Assembly (NCBI RefSeq): GCF_020873875.1
Contig: NZ_JAHWGU010000007.1
Span: forward strand, 62,001 to 126,000
Source: Actinoplanes sp. DH11
GTDB taxonomy: Bacteria; Actinomycetota; Actinomycetes; Mycobacteriales; Micromonosporaceae
Reading direction: 5' to 3'
Length of the DNA: 64,000 nt
Position numbers and translations under genes: made by a program. Under the pieces are notes generated by a model. The model was not told the DNA's origin, made no database searches, and was given only the letters and a program-made list of their open reading frames with translations. Position 1 is the first letter of the stretch; each line of letters starts with the position of its first letter. Of the stretch, positions 16,017 through 25,030 are shown in pieces.

Positions 16017-16781
16017 TCACTTCTCCTGGGTCAGCCGTGGCGGGCGTCGCCGGCGGGGCAGCAGCAGCGCGACCCGGTCGAGCAGGGCCTCCAGGGCCTC
16101 CTCGAAGTCCTGTGCCGCCACGTCGACCGACAGGTGCGGCTCCAGGCGTTGCAGGAGCGGGTAGGCGGAGAGATCTTCCAGCGGCGCGACGTCGGGTTCC
16201 TCGACCGGCCCCGTCTCCACGCCGTGCGCGGAGACCTCCAGGAGCAGATAGCCGAGCAGGAAGCTGCTGAACGCCCGGTAGACAGCGGCGGCGTTCTCGT
16301 CCGAGAAGCCGGCCTCGATCATCACTTCGAGCAGCGACTCGATCCACCGCAGACTCCGCAGCGGGGGCCTGACCCACGGCGCCGCGGGTGGACGTGTCGC
16401 CACCAGCGGAAAGACTTCCGGATGGGCTAGCGCGATGCGACGCAACCCGTGCGCGAGGCGCTGCAGGTAGTCCACCCAGCCGGCGTGCGCCTGCAGGTGC
16501 ACGTCCGGGTCGGCGAACAACTCGTCGACGACCGCCTCGACCACCCCGTCGAGCAGGGCCTCCCGGCCGGGCACGTGCCGGTAGAGGGCCATGCCCTCCA
16601 CTCCGAGGTAGGCGCCGAGCCGTTGCATGGTGAGCATGCGCAGGCCGTGCTCATCGATGTAGCGCACCGCCGCCTCGATGATGCGCTGCTGGTCCAGGGC
16701 ACCACGAGCAGGACCGGGACCGGCCTCGAGCGGCACGGCCGCGGATTTCTTGCGCCTCTCGGGTGTGTCCGGCTCGGTCAC
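16017..16781 (-). CDS. TetR/AcrR family regulator with TetR_C domain
   Basis: The 254-residue protein has a short Lys/Arg tail, an HTH (IIEAAVRYIDEHGLRMLTMQRLGAYLGVEGMALYRHVPGREALL shows the MALYRHV turn typical of tetracycline-repressor-like proteins) and a long C-terminal ligand domain. GTG at 16781 has GGGGAGAGG just upstream; the longer frame starting at 16868 adds 29 residues and would overlap the SGNH gene. The gene follows that membrane hydrolase on the same strand with a 77-bp gap. Its target is unknown. Confidence 0.88.
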   Translation of the reverse strand: MTEPDTPERRKKSAAVPLEAGPGPARGALDQQRIIEAAVRYIDEHGLRMLTMQRLGAYLGVEGMALYRHVPGREALLDGVVEAVVDELFADPDVHLQAHAGWVDYLQRLAHGLRRIALAHPEVFPLVATRPPAAPWVRPPLRSLRWIESLLEVMIEAGFSDENAAAVYRAFSSFLLGYLLLEVSAHGVETGPVEEPDVAPLEDLSAYPLLQRLEPHLSVDVAAQDFEEALEALLDRVALLLPRRRRPPRLTQEK

Positions 16782-16858
16782 CGTACGCCTCTCCCCTGCC
16801 TCGGCTTCGGCAAGTCTGCCAGAGGCGACGCCGCCGACCCGCCGGCGTCCTGCCGCGA

Positions 16859-18922
16859 TCAACCGCACTCACTGGCCCAGGCCCGGCGGCGCCAGCCGAA
16901 GAACGCGACTCCGGCACACCAGGCGCCGCCGGCGGCGGCCGCGATCCACAGGCAGAGACCGTCTTTCACCAGCCGGTCGCCGATCTGCCGGTAGGCCCAC
17001 GTCTGCGCCTGCCGGCGGCAGCTGTGCTCGGTGGCGGCGAGGAGGTCGCACGGCGGGCTTTCCGCTTTGGCCTTCAATTTGGCTTCGGCCTCGCTGAACT
17101 GCGCGAGTTCGGCCAGTTCCCGTACGGTGTGCGACCGTACCCGCACCTCGGCCGACGTCCGAGGGCTGATCGGGTGCGGCTGGTCCGCGAGCCAGGATTG
17201 GAAGACCTTCAGCATCGCGGCATGACCGCGTTCGTTCGGGTGCAGACTGCCGTGCACCCACTTGGCCGGGTTGAAGCGGTGGTGGGCGAAGCCGTGCACC
17301 GATCGCAGGCCGATGAAGTTGATGCCGGGCCGGCTGCCGTTGATCTCGTCACAGAGTTGCAGCCGGGAATTGGCGAGCGCATCCTGCATGTCATCGAGGT
17401 AGTGGAAGGCGTATTCGCGGGCGGTGTCCCGGATCACCGCGTTCAACGTGCGGGTGACGTACTCGCGGATGAATGTCTGCTCGCCGGCGGAGAGCCCGAC
17501 GTTGGTGCAGTCCTTTCCCCTCGGCCGGATGGGGTCGGGGTACGGGATCACCACGACGGGAGTGTCAGGGAACATCGTACTGATCTCGAAATAGGTCGCC
17601 CGCAGCTGATTGCGCAATTGGGGAACTGTGTCGTTCCAGAGCTTCTTCCTGGTCTGGCATTCCCCGGGTGCAAGGCACATCTGCCCGATCGAGGAGAAGC
17701 CCGCGTCGTTGCCGCCGATGCTCAGGACCACCATCGCCGGCTTGAAGCCTTTGGCGGTGCGGTAGGCGTCGAGCTGCGTGTGTTCCTCGGACACATACTG
17801 TCTGCCCGGTTTCTCGCTCATCCCGATCCGGACCTTCTCCACCAGAGCGGTGCTTGATGGAGGCTTCTCCATCATGACGTGCCTGGTACGGGCGCCGGAA
17901 CAGGCCAGGAATTGGATCCCGTCGAAGGCCGGAATGGTACGAGCCGCCATGACCGCCCACGCCGTCGGCGCCCGGCGGCACTCGTTGACACCGCCGTTGT
18001 CCGTGCCGTCGTAGTAGACCGACGCCCCCTCCCCCGACATGTACGAGTCGCCGAGAGCGACAAGCACCCGCTTACCGCCGGTCGGATCGGGAGTGTTCTC
18101 CTTCGACTCCTGCGACGGGGTCACGCCCATCAACGCGACGACCGCGAGCGCCGCGACGACGTCCGCCTGCGTCGTCGACACCAGCGCGAAGACGAGCAAC
18201 CCGAGCACCACGAGGACGACCGTCAGCCACCGCGACGCGCTCACGTCGACGGCACAGTAGGTGGCACCGGCGAAGAGCACGAGGCCGCCCGCACCGAGTT
18301 TCCACAGCACAGCGCCGGCTTTGTCGCGCTTGCACAGCGCGCGAAGCGCACCTTCGGCGGAGAGGGCCAACCCGACCGGCAGCAGTAGAAGCCCACCGAA
18401 CGCGAGAGTCACCGTGCCGAGCAGGACCGGGACGTCGGAGCCGAGCAGCCAGGCGCCCGCGACCACCACCAGGACACCGCCGCCGGTCAGCCAGACACCG
18501 AGGCGGCCCGTCGGCAACCGCATCCGCCACCGACCCACCGAGACGCACTCGCACTGCCGGACATAGGTGAGCAGGGAACCGATCAGCAGGTACAGCAGAA
18601 CCGCGCCGCTGACGCCGAGGAAGCTGTCGCCGAACCAGGCCTTGGTGGGAAGCACCACCAGGAGCACGACGAGGAGGAACGTCAGCAGGGCGACCGCCAC
18701 GCCCGCCCGGAGGGGGACCACCCATTGGCAGCCGTCGAGGCTGTCGGCGTACTGCCCGCGGATCCAGATCGTCGCCACGCTGATGAAGACCGCGAACACC
18801 ACCCAAACGGTGACCGCGGTCGCCCCGGAGCGCGCGGATCCGAGCAGCAAGGCTGTCGCAGCAACGAAAGCCACGGTCCGCCGGACCGGCCCGTGCACAT
18901 CAGCCGCCGGTGCCATCGTCAT
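16859..18922 (-). CDS. Membrane-anchored SGNH/GDSL hydrolase
   Basis: The 687-residue protein has an N-terminal half (residues about 15-265) with 8-9 hydrophobic segments, a SGNH esterase domain (LVALGDSYMSGEGAS near residue 290, VLSIGGNDAGFSSIG, catalytic His in HGSLHPNERGH), and one more membrane segment near residues 655-675. SGNH enzymes hydrolyse lipid or acyl esters with Ser, Gly, Asn and His; the Ser, Asn and His blocks are all visible. The catalytic domain probably faces outside, because several Cys pairs suggest disulfides. Attaching it to a polytopic membrane part is less common than a simple secreted lipase; a cell-envelope acyl-ester role is inference. Confidence 0.87.
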   Translation of the reverse strand: MTMAPAADVHGPVRRTVAFVAATALLLGSARSGATAVTVWVVFAVFISVATIWIRGQYADSLDGCQWVVPLRAGVAVALLTFLLVVLLVVLPTKAWFGDSFLGVSGAVLLYLLIGSLLTYVRQCECVSVGRWRMRLPTGRLGVWLTGGGVLVVVAGAWLLGSDVPVLLGTVTLAFGGLLLLPVGLALSAEGALRALCKRDKAGAVLWKLGAGGLVLFAGATYCAVDVSASRWLTVVLVVLGLLVFALVSTTQADVVAALAVVALMGVTPSQESKENTPDPTGGKRVLVALGDSYMSGEGASVYYDGTDNGGVNECRRAPTAWAVMAARTIPAFDGIQFLACSGARTRHVMMEKPPSSTALVEKVRIGMSEKPGRQYVSEEHTQLDAYRTAKGFKPAMVVLSIGGNDAGFSSIGQMCLAPGECQTRKKLWNDTVPQLRNQLRATYFEISTMFPDTPVVVIPYPDPIRPRGKDCTNVGLSAGEQTFIREYVTRTLNAVIRDTAREYAFHYLDDMQDALANSRLQLCDEINGSRPGINFIGLRSVHGFAHHRFNPAKWVHGSLHPNERGHAAMLKVFQSWLADQPHPISPRTSAEVRVRSHTVRELAELAQFSEAEAKLKAKAESPPCDLLAATEHSCRRQAQTWAYRQIGDRLVKDGLCLWIAAAAGGAWCAGVAFFGWRRRAWASECG

Positions 18923-19232
18923 GTTTCCGCCTCACCGACCAGCTGTGGAGGGGGGTGAGCACCTCCCCTCAGGTCACGCTGCCATTCAGCGGGGATCAGC
19001 AAGGGACATTTCGGTTTAATACCGCAACTTAGGGGTACGCGATGCCGCCGTGCCGCCCAAAGCACCGGCTGTTCAGGCCTGGAGAGCAGGCCGCTAGCAC
19101 CGCGCAGTCGCGGCACTGGCCGGATCCGGACAGGAATAGCGACCCTGTTCGCGGGTAGCCCGGCTCCGGACGGCAGGCGATCGTCGGCCTGCAGGCGCAG
19201 TGGCCCCGGCGGGGCGGACAAGGGGTTCACCA
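18923..19232. other. Intergenic region between divergent SGNH and M20 genes
   Basis: These 310 bp hold no recognisable gene. The only notable element is CGGTTTAATACCG at about 19012-19024, an AT-rich inverted repeat (CGGT/ACCG) that could serve as a promoter or operator for either gene. Confidence 0.5.
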
Positions 19233-20612
19233 GTGAACACGAGTGTGCGGGATTATCTGGACAAGCATCGGGATGCCATGGTCGCCGAGCTGGCGGAGTG
19301 GGTGGGCATCCCGTCGATCGGCGGAGTGCCGGAGCATCTGGTCGATCTGCGGCGGTCGGCGAACTGGCTGGCGGGGGCGTTGCGGGAGACCGGCTTCCCG
19401 TCGGTGGAGCTGTGGGAGACCGAGGACGGTCCGGCGGTGTACGCCGAATGGTGCGCGGAACCGGACGCTCCCACGGTTTTCATCTACAGCCATCACGACG
19501 TCCGGGCAGCGAAGGACGAGGAGTGGGACGAGACCGCGCCGTTCGAGCCGAAGGTCCGTGACGGGTACCTCTACGGCCGTGGCGCGTCCGACGCCAAAGG
19601 GCAGGCTCTGGCCCACGTGTGGGCTGTCCGGGCCCACCTGGCCGCCACCGGCCGCAAGCACCCCGCGGTGAATCTGAAGGTGCTGGTGGAGGGCGAGGAG
19701 GAGACCGGGTCGGCGCATCTGCGGCAGCTGCTGGAGGACAACCGCGACCAGGTCGGCGCCGATCTGATCGTCTTCTCCGACACGCTGCTGTGGCGTGCGG
19801 ACCATCCGGCGGTGTGCGTGAGCATGCGCGGCACCATGCTGGCGAAGCTCGAGATCCTCGGGCCGCTGCAGGACGTGCACAGCGGAGCGGTGTCCGGGCC
19901 GGCACCCAACCCGGTCCTGGAGCTGAGCCGGCTGCTCGCGCAGCTGCACGACGACAAGGGGCGGATCACCATGCCCGGTTTCTACGACAGTGTGGTGGAG
20001 CCGTCGCAGCGGTTCCGCGAGGAGTTGGCGGCGCTGCCGTACAGCGACGCCGACTGGCTGGAACGGTCCAAGACCCGCAGCGTGGGCGGCGAGGCCGGGT
20101 ACACGGTGCTGGAACGCCTGTGGACGCGCCCGGCCATCGAGGTGACAAGCGTCATCGCCGGTGACCCGATCGGGCCGTCGCGGGCAGCGGTGCCGTCGGT
20201 CGCCACCGCCGATCTGAGCATCCGGTACGTCTGCGACCAGACCGGCGCCGAGATCGCCGAGCAGCTGCGGCAGTGGGTCGCCGACAACGTCAGCGACCGG
20301 TTCGAGCACCAGGTCAGCGTGTCCCCGGAGACGGCGCAGGATCCGTACCGGACACCGGAGGACCTGCCCGCCGTCGCCGCGCTGGCGGAGGCCATGCAGG
20401 AGGGTTTCGGGCGTCCCGCCGGCCGGATGGGCAACGCCGGTGGCGGCCCGGCGGTGTGGCTCACCGAGAGGGTCGGCGCGCCGGTGGTGTACTTCGGCAC
20501 CGGCCTGCCCGAAGACCACTGGCACGACAGCAACGAACGGGTCTCGATCGACGTGCTGCTCTCCGGCGCGGCCACCTTGGCCGCCTTCTGGGACCGGCTT
20601 CCACCAAGGTGA
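19233..20612 (+). CDS. M20 family metallopeptidase (dipeptidase)
   Basis: The 459-residue protein has the M20 di-zinc ligands: FIYSHHDVRA (His), YGRGASDAKGQALA (bridging Asp), VEGEEETGSAHL (catalytic Glu-Glu), and HWHDSNERV near the C-terminus (His). A dimerisation lid domain lies about residues 195-335. GTG at 19233 with AAGGGG upstream is preferred to the 5' ATG at 19200. Members hydrolyse dipeptides or acylated amino acids. It is a single-gene unit followed by a hairpin. Confidence 0.92.
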   Translation: MNTSVRDYLDKHRDAMVAELAEWVGIPSIGGVPEHLVDLRRSANWLAGALRETGFPSVELWETEDGPAVYAEWCAEPDAPTVFIYSHHDVRAAKDEEWDETAPFEPKVRDGYLYGRGASDAKGQALAHVWAVRAHLAATGRKHPAVNLKVLVEGEEETGSAHLRQLLEDNRDQVGADLIVFSDTLLWRADHPAVCVSMRGTMLAKLEILGPLQDVHSGAVSGPAPNPVLELSRLLAQLHDDKGRITMPGFYDSVVEPSQRFREELAALPYSDADWLERSKTRSVGGEAGYTVLERLWTRPAIEVTSVIAGDPIGPSRAAVPSVATADLSIRYVCDQTGAEIAEQLRQWVADNVSDRFEHQVSVSPETAQDPYRTPEDLPAVAALAEAMQEGFGRPAGRMGNAGGGPAVWLTERVGAPVVYFGTGLPEDHWHDSNERVSIDVLLSGAATLAAFWDRLPPR

Positions 20613-20631
20613 CGAGTCGTTACCCGCGCTC

Positions 20632-20670
20632 GCCCGGTCGCCGCTGGAGCCACTCCGCCGGCGACCGGGC
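20632..20670. terminator. Hairpin terminator after the M20 peptidase gene
   Basis: GCCCGGTCGCC (20632-20642) pairs perfectly with GGCGACCGGGC (20660-20670); the loop is 17 nt. It is 20 bp beyond the stop codon and has no U-tract, as is usual in high-GC actinobacteria. Confidence 0.7.
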
Positions 20671-20798
20671 CGAGTGACATACGTCCTGTTTGAGAAATTT
20701 CTTCGCGGGCATCTTCTCATTGACGGCAACGAATCGTTGCCTGGTGGTCAACAGCGCCGGTGGCGCCTGGTCGCTTCCCCCCACTGCGAAGGACTCCC

Positions 20799-21782
20799 GT
20801 GGACGTCACGACCACCCCAGGCCCCCTGCGATCAGCCGTCGTCGTCAATCCGGTGAAGGTGCCCGACCTCGACGAACTGCGTCGCACCGTCACCGACGCC
20901 CTGACCGCTGAGGGCTGGCCGGAGCCGATGTGGCTGGAAACCACCGTGGACGACCCCGGCGCTGGTCAAGCCGGCCAAGCCGTGCGTGACGGCGCCGAAC
21001 TGGTCTTCGCCTGCGGCGGTGACGGCACCGTGATGGCCTGCGTGACCGCCCTGGCCGGCACCGACGTCGCCCTGGCCGTGCTGCCCGCCGGCACCGGCAA
21101 CCTGCTGGCCGCCAACCTCGGGCTCTCCGGCGACCTCGCCACCGGGCTCGAAGTGGTTCTGCAAGGCGGACGCCGGCGCATCGACGTCGGCGCGGTCGGT
21201 GAGCAGAACTTCGCGGTGATGGCCGGCATGGGCTTCGACGCCCACATGCTGGATGCCACAAACGACACCGCCAAGAAGCACATCGGCTGGCTCGCGTACG
21301 CCGCCGGCGCCGTCCAGCACCTGCGTGATCGCCCGATGCACCTGCGCATCACCCTCGACGACAAGCCGTCCTTCACCCGCCGGCCGCGCACCGTCATCGT
21401 CGGCAACGTCGGCCGGCTGCAGGGCGGCATGCGGCTGCTCACCGACGCCCAGCCCGACGACGGACTGCTCGACGTCGCCATCCTCAGCCCTCGGACTCTG
21501 CGCCACTGGGCCGCCCTCGGCTGGGCGGTGCTGCGCCGTAAACACCAGGTGCCGCGCATGGAGACCTACACCGCCACGCGCGTGCACATCCACAGCCGAC
21601 GCGCCCAGCCCCGCCAACTCGACGGCGACCTGATCGACCCCGGCAAGGATCTGATCGTCACCGTCCGGCCCCAGTCGCTGCTGTTGTGCGTACCGCAACC
21701 CGCCACCGATCCCGACCTCGCCAACGGTGCCGCCGCGGTCGGCCGCGACGCCGACGAAGTCCGCGAATCCGTGGCTCGCTGA
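20799..21782 (+). CDS. Diacylglycerol/sphingosine kinase family lipid kinase
   Basis: The 327-residue DAGK_cat protein begins SAVVVNPVKV and carries FACGGDGTVMACVTALAG (nucleotide-binding GGDGT), LPAGTGNLLAANLGL, and a C-terminal beta-rich domain with DGDLIDPG. Family members phosphorylate diacylglycerol, ceramide-like or other lipids at the inner membrane face. GTG at 20799 has AAGGA upstream. The preceding 128 bp after the M20 terminator contain no gene. Confidence 0.92.
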   Translation: MDVTTTPGPLRSAVVVNPVKVPDLDELRRTVTDALTAEGWPEPMWLETTVDDPGAGQAGQAVRDGAELVFACGGDGTVMACVTALAGTDVALAVLPAGTGNLLAANLGLSGDLATGLEVVLQGGRRRIDVGAVGEQNFAVMAGMGFDAHMLDATNDTAKKHIGWLAYAAGAVQHLRDRPMHLRITLDDKPSFTRRPRTVIVGNVGRLQGGMRLLTDAQPDDGLLDVAILSPRTLRHWAALGWAVLRRKHQVPRMETYTATRVHIHSRRAQPRQLDGDLIDPGKDLIVTVRPQSLLLCVPQPATDPDLANGAAAVGRDADEVRESVAR

Positions 21783-21884
21783 CGAAACACGCAAGCGTGA
21801 CTTTTCGGCCCGCGGTGAGTTAGTCGGACGGCCGCCCCCGCAGGACGGACCCGGGCGGTTGACGACGAGACCGAGGAGACATCG

Positions 21885-22133
21885 GTGCCAGCTGGAACCA
21901 CACTCGCTCACCTGGTGGAGGAGTTCGTCGCGACGATGTCCCACCACGGCGTGATGATCGATCGGCAAGCCGTGGAAGAGGAGATCGGCGAGCGCATCGA
22001 CGCCATCGCCGACCGGCTCCGGACTCACCCGCAGGCGGTTCTGCGCGATCATGTGAGCGGCGGCTGGGGCCGGCGGATGGCGGTGTCAGTCCTGGAACAG
22101 GTACGAGCCGAGCGGCTGATCGAGGCCGCCTAG
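21885..22133 (+). CDS. Small hypothetical protein
   Basis: The 82 residues are highly charged and predicted helical (LAHLVEEFVATMSHHGVMID...GERIDAIADRLRTHPQAVLR). GTG at 21885 follows GGAGA with good spacing, and codon use is like its neighbours, so I take it as real. It has no membrane segment or known motif and ends 50 bp before the convergent STAS-HATPase gene. Function not recognised. Confidence 0.6.
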   Translation: MPAGTTLAHLVEEFVATMSHHGVMIDRQAVEEEIGERIDAIADRLRTHPQAVLRDHVSGGWGRRMAVSVLEQVRAERLIEAA

Positions 22134-22182
22134 TCGCGCGGTCCGCCCCCGGCGCGGCGCGCGGCAGTGGCTGGTGGATCGC

Positions 22183-22992
22183 TCAGGTGGGATCCGTGGG
22201 CGAGCGCGCGATGCGGGCCCAGACCACCTTGCCGTCCTGGTGCTGCTGACAACCCCATCGGTCGGCGGCCATGTCGACCAGGTGCAGGCCTCGTCCCCCC
22301 GTGGCGTCCGCGTGGTGTTCGCCGCGGGGGATTGGTTCGGCGCAGGAGCCGTCGTTCACGGCCACACACAGGTACCGGGGGCGCAACGTCACCTGCAACG
22401 TCATCATGGTGCGGGCGTGCATCACCGCGTTGGAGACCAGTTCGCTCGCGACGAGGGTGGCGGGGGCGATCAGATGCGGGATGTTCCATCGCACGCATGC
22501 CTCGGTGACGACGTCCCGAGCCCGGCGGGCGGCACCCGAGATCGGGAGCAGGAGTTCGCTGACAGGGCCGCCGTACTGGGTCAGCGCGGACAGCGCATCA
22601 GCGACGGTGGGATACAGCGGTGGCGGCTCTGCGGCTACCGCCACGATCACGTCGGCGGTGGCCGCCTCCGGCGTGCAGAGCAGTACCGGTGTGCCGAGCC
22701 AGAATTGTGCCTCGTCGAGGATCGTGGCGAGTGTTCCGGCTGCCTGCGGGTCCGTCACGATGGCCCCGGACAGGTCGACCACTACGGCGCCGGGGTCCCG
22801 TGTCAGACACTGGCTGAGGGTGCGATGCAGGGCGGGACCGGAGCGTGCGTCGACCGTACCGTTCACCGTGACGACGGTCAGGCCGTCCCGCGATTCGACC
22901 CGGCACGTCATCGATGGGGACACGGGCGTCGACTCCTCCACCGGGCGCCCTGATGATGCGGCCGCGTCCATCGGCGACCCGGTTCCGGTCAC
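22183..22992 (-). CDS. STAS-HATPase fusion (anti-sigma antagonist joined to Ser kinase)
   Basis: The 269-residue protein has a STAS domain (about 20-115; LTVVTVNGTVDARSGPALHR, AVVVDLSGAIVTDPQAAGTLA) and an RsbW/SpoIIAB-like HATPase_c domain (about 145-260; VASELVSNAVMHA N-box, GGRGLHLVDMAADRWG G-box). In the canonical STAS Ser position it reads VTDPQAAGT instead of DSSG, so this STAS may not be phosphorylatable. GTG at 22992 with GGGGGA upstream is preferred to an internal ATG at 22971. The divergent neighbour is a SpoIIE-type phosphatase and a separate STAS gene lies beyond: a complete partner-switch set. Confidence 0.85.
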   Translation of the reverse strand: MTGTGSPMDAAASSGRPVEESTPVSPSMTCRVESRDGLTVVTVNGTVDARSGPALHRTLSQCLTRDPGAVVVDLSGAIVTDPQAAGTLATILDEAQFWLGTPVLLCTPEAATADVIVAVAAEPPPLYPTVADALSALTQYGGPVSELLLPISGAARRARDVVTEACVRWNIPHLIAPATLVASELVSNAVMHARTMMTLQVTLRPRYLCVAVNDGSCAEPIPRGEHHADATGGRGLHLVDMAADRWGCQQHQDGKVVWARIARSPTDPT

Positions 22993-23121
22993 GTGAATCC
23001 CCCAATTCCGCTGCCTCATTCCCGGCCGGCACCACCGGCGTCGGGCGCCTCCTCCGAGGGGTTTGCGGCCTGCCTCGGCACGGTGACCGGGTGTGCGGTG
23101 CGCGGTGAGTATGCTGCGGTC

Positions 23122-24378
23122 ATGGATCCGTCGGTCGAGGCGGCGCTGTCCGGGATGCTTGCGGCTGCGGAGGACGCCACTCCGGTGCAAGCCGTCGAGG
23201 CCGTCACCCGGGAGCTCGGGACGGCACTGCACGCCCGCACAGTCTCCTTCCTGATCGCCGACCTCAGCGGCCGGGACCTGGTACGGCTGACGCACGCCCC
23301 CCTCGCAACGGCGGTGGACGGCCGCCGCGCCGGCACGGATGTCGCGACCCTGCTGCCCTTCGACGGCGGTCCTCACGAAGAGGCGTTACGGACCCAGGCG
23401 GTGCAGGTGGTGCGCGACGACACGGGATGGACGGTCCTGGCGCCGGTCACCGAACGCGGTGAGGCGATCGGCCTGCTGGAGATCGGCCTCGACACCGAGC
23501 CGGCCCCGCAGTCGATCGCGGAGATCGCCCGGACCGCGCATGCGCTGGCGTTCGTGGTGATCGCCAACCGCCGGCACACCGACCTGTTCGAGTGGGGTCA
23601 GCGGACCACGCCGTTCAGCCTTTCCGCGGAGATCCAGCGCCGGTTACTGCCCGCGGCCTTCACCTGCGAGGGCGGCTCGTTCACCGTGTCCGGCTGGCTG
23701 GAGCCGGCGGCGGACATCGGCGGGGACACCTTCGACTACAGCCTGGCCCGGGACACCCTGCACTTCAGCATCACCGACGCCATGGGTCACGGCGTGACGA
23801 GCGCACTGATCGCCACCCTCGGCGTGGGAAGTCTGCGCAACTCCCGCCGGGCCGGGCACAGCCTGACCGAGCAGGCCGACCGGGCCGGTGCCGCGATCGC
23901 TCAGCACGCCCCCGCCCGCGGCGCCTTCATCACCGCGATCCTCGGACGCCTGGACCTGGGCAGCGGGACGTGCGATCTGATCAATGCCGGACACGTGCCG
24001 CCGATCCTGATCCGTGACGGCGACCCGCAGGAACTGCGGCTGCCGCGCAACTTCGCACTGGGCATGTTCCCTGAAACACCGTTCAACGCCGGTCAGGTCA
24101 CGCTGCGCCCGCGCGATCGTCTGGTGATCGTCACCGACGGCATGCGGGAACGCCGAGCCGCTGCCCTCGACCTCCCGGCCCGGCTCCGTTCGCTCACCGC
24201 CCTGCACCCCCGCGAGGCCGCCCGCGCCCTGGCCGACGGGGTCCTCGCCGTGGCCGGCCCCGCCCTGCAGGACGACGCCACGCTCCTGATCATCGACTGG
24301 CACGGCTTCCACGACCGGCCACGCCGCGCCAACGCGGGCGCCGACATCTCCGCCGCCACCTCAGCCGACGGCCGCTGA
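23122..24378 (+). CDS. GAF-SpoIIE PP2C-type Ser/Thr phosphatase
   Basis: The 418-residue protein has a GAF-like sensor (about 10-155) followed by a SpoIIE/RsbU PP2C phosphatase (about 175-400): DIGGDTFDYSL, ITDAMGHGVTSAL, NAGHVPPILI, VTDGMRER and DDATLLII carry the metal Asp residues. It would dephosphorylate a phospho-STAS protein to release a sigma factor. ATG at 23122 is chosen; the frame runs back to 22993 but would leave no promoter room against the divergent gene. The STAS protein at 24394 is the likely substrate. Confidence 0.9.
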   Translation: MDPSVEAALSGMLAAAEDATPVQAVEAVTRELGTALHARTVSFLIADLSGRDLVRLTHAPLATAVDGRRAGTDVATLLPFDGGPHEEALRTQAVQVVRDDTGWTVLAPVTERGEAIGLLEIGLDTEPAPQSIAEIARTAHALAFVVIANRRHTDLFEWGQRTTPFSLSAEIQRRLLPAAFTCEGGSFTVSGWLEPAADIGGDTFDYSLARDTLHFSITDAMGHGVTSALIATLGVGSLRNSRRAGHSLTEQADRAGAAIAQHAPARGAFITAILGRLDLGSGTCDLINAGHVPPILIRDGDPQELRLPRNFALGMFPETPFNAGQVTLRPRDRLVIVTDGMRERRAAALDLPARLRSLTALHPREAARALADGVLAVAGPALQDDATLLIIDWHGFHDRPRRANAGADISAATSADGR

Positions 24379-24393
24379 CCTGTGTTACGGCAG

Positions 24394-24774
24394 TCAGGCG
24401 ACCGGCGGCATGCCCGCCTCGGCCGCCTCCACCGTGTCGTACACGTCGAGCACCCGGTCCACCGCTGACACCTGCAGCACGTACGCGACCATCTTCTGTA
24501 CCGCAGCGACGCACAACCGGCCGTCCCTGGCGCGCAGCTCCTTGAACCACACCATCAGCACGCCGAGGCCACTGGAATCCAGGAACGACACGTCGGCGAA
24601 ATCCAGGACCACCCGCAGCGCGCCACCGTCAGCGACCTGCTGAAGAAAGCCGTCGAGTTCAGCAGCGGTGTCCATGTCCAGCTGACCGCCAACCCTCACC
24701 ACAGCGCAAGCCCTGCCGACCCGAGCCGACAACTGCAGATCCACAACCGCCTCCGAGAACCGAAACGCCTGCAC
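24394..24774 (-). CDS. STAS anti-sigma factor antagonist
   Basis: The 126-residue SpoIIAA/RsbV-like STAS domain has the phosphorylatable Ser motif FLDSSGLGVLMVWF at about residue 63. In the partner-switch model it is phosphorylated by an HATPase kinase (perhaps the fusion at 22183) and dephosphorylated by the SpoIIE protein, with which it converges 15 bp apart. The sigma factor is not in this window. Confidence 0.9.
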   Translation of the reverse strand: MQAFRFSEAVVDLQLSARVGRACAVVRVGGQLDMDTAAELDGFLQQVADGGALRVVLDFADVSFLDSSGLGVLMVWFKELRARDGRLCVAAVQKMVAYVLQVSAVDRVLDVYDTVEAAEAGMPPVA

Positions 24775-24956
24775 AGATCAGCAACCCGCATTCCCTGCCT
24801 TACCGATAACCCATAGCGGCAGCCGCGAACCAAGATTACGGCCACATCCCCGTCACAGTGCGGCTTCGATACCCGAGTACGTCGCATTCGGCGCGGGCCA
24901 GCGCCTCACTGCGCTCACGAATCAGGCAGCTCTGCTCGACGCCCCTTGACGCACTA

Positions 24957-24973
24957 TTGCAACAGATGTGCAA
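24957..24973. promoter_or_regulatory. Inverted repeat upstream of GNAT gene
   Basis: TTGCA-ACAGATG-TGCAA is a perfect 5-bp dyad with 7-bp spacing, 58 bp upstream of the GNAT start in an AT-richer patch that also holds TTGACG. It may be an operator or promoter; the remainder of the 256-bp gap shows nothing. Confidence 0.35.
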
Positions 24974-25030
24974 CTACGAAAGTATGGTCCGGGTTGAGCC
25001 GCCGCCGACGGCTGCTGTTGCGGAGGAGAG

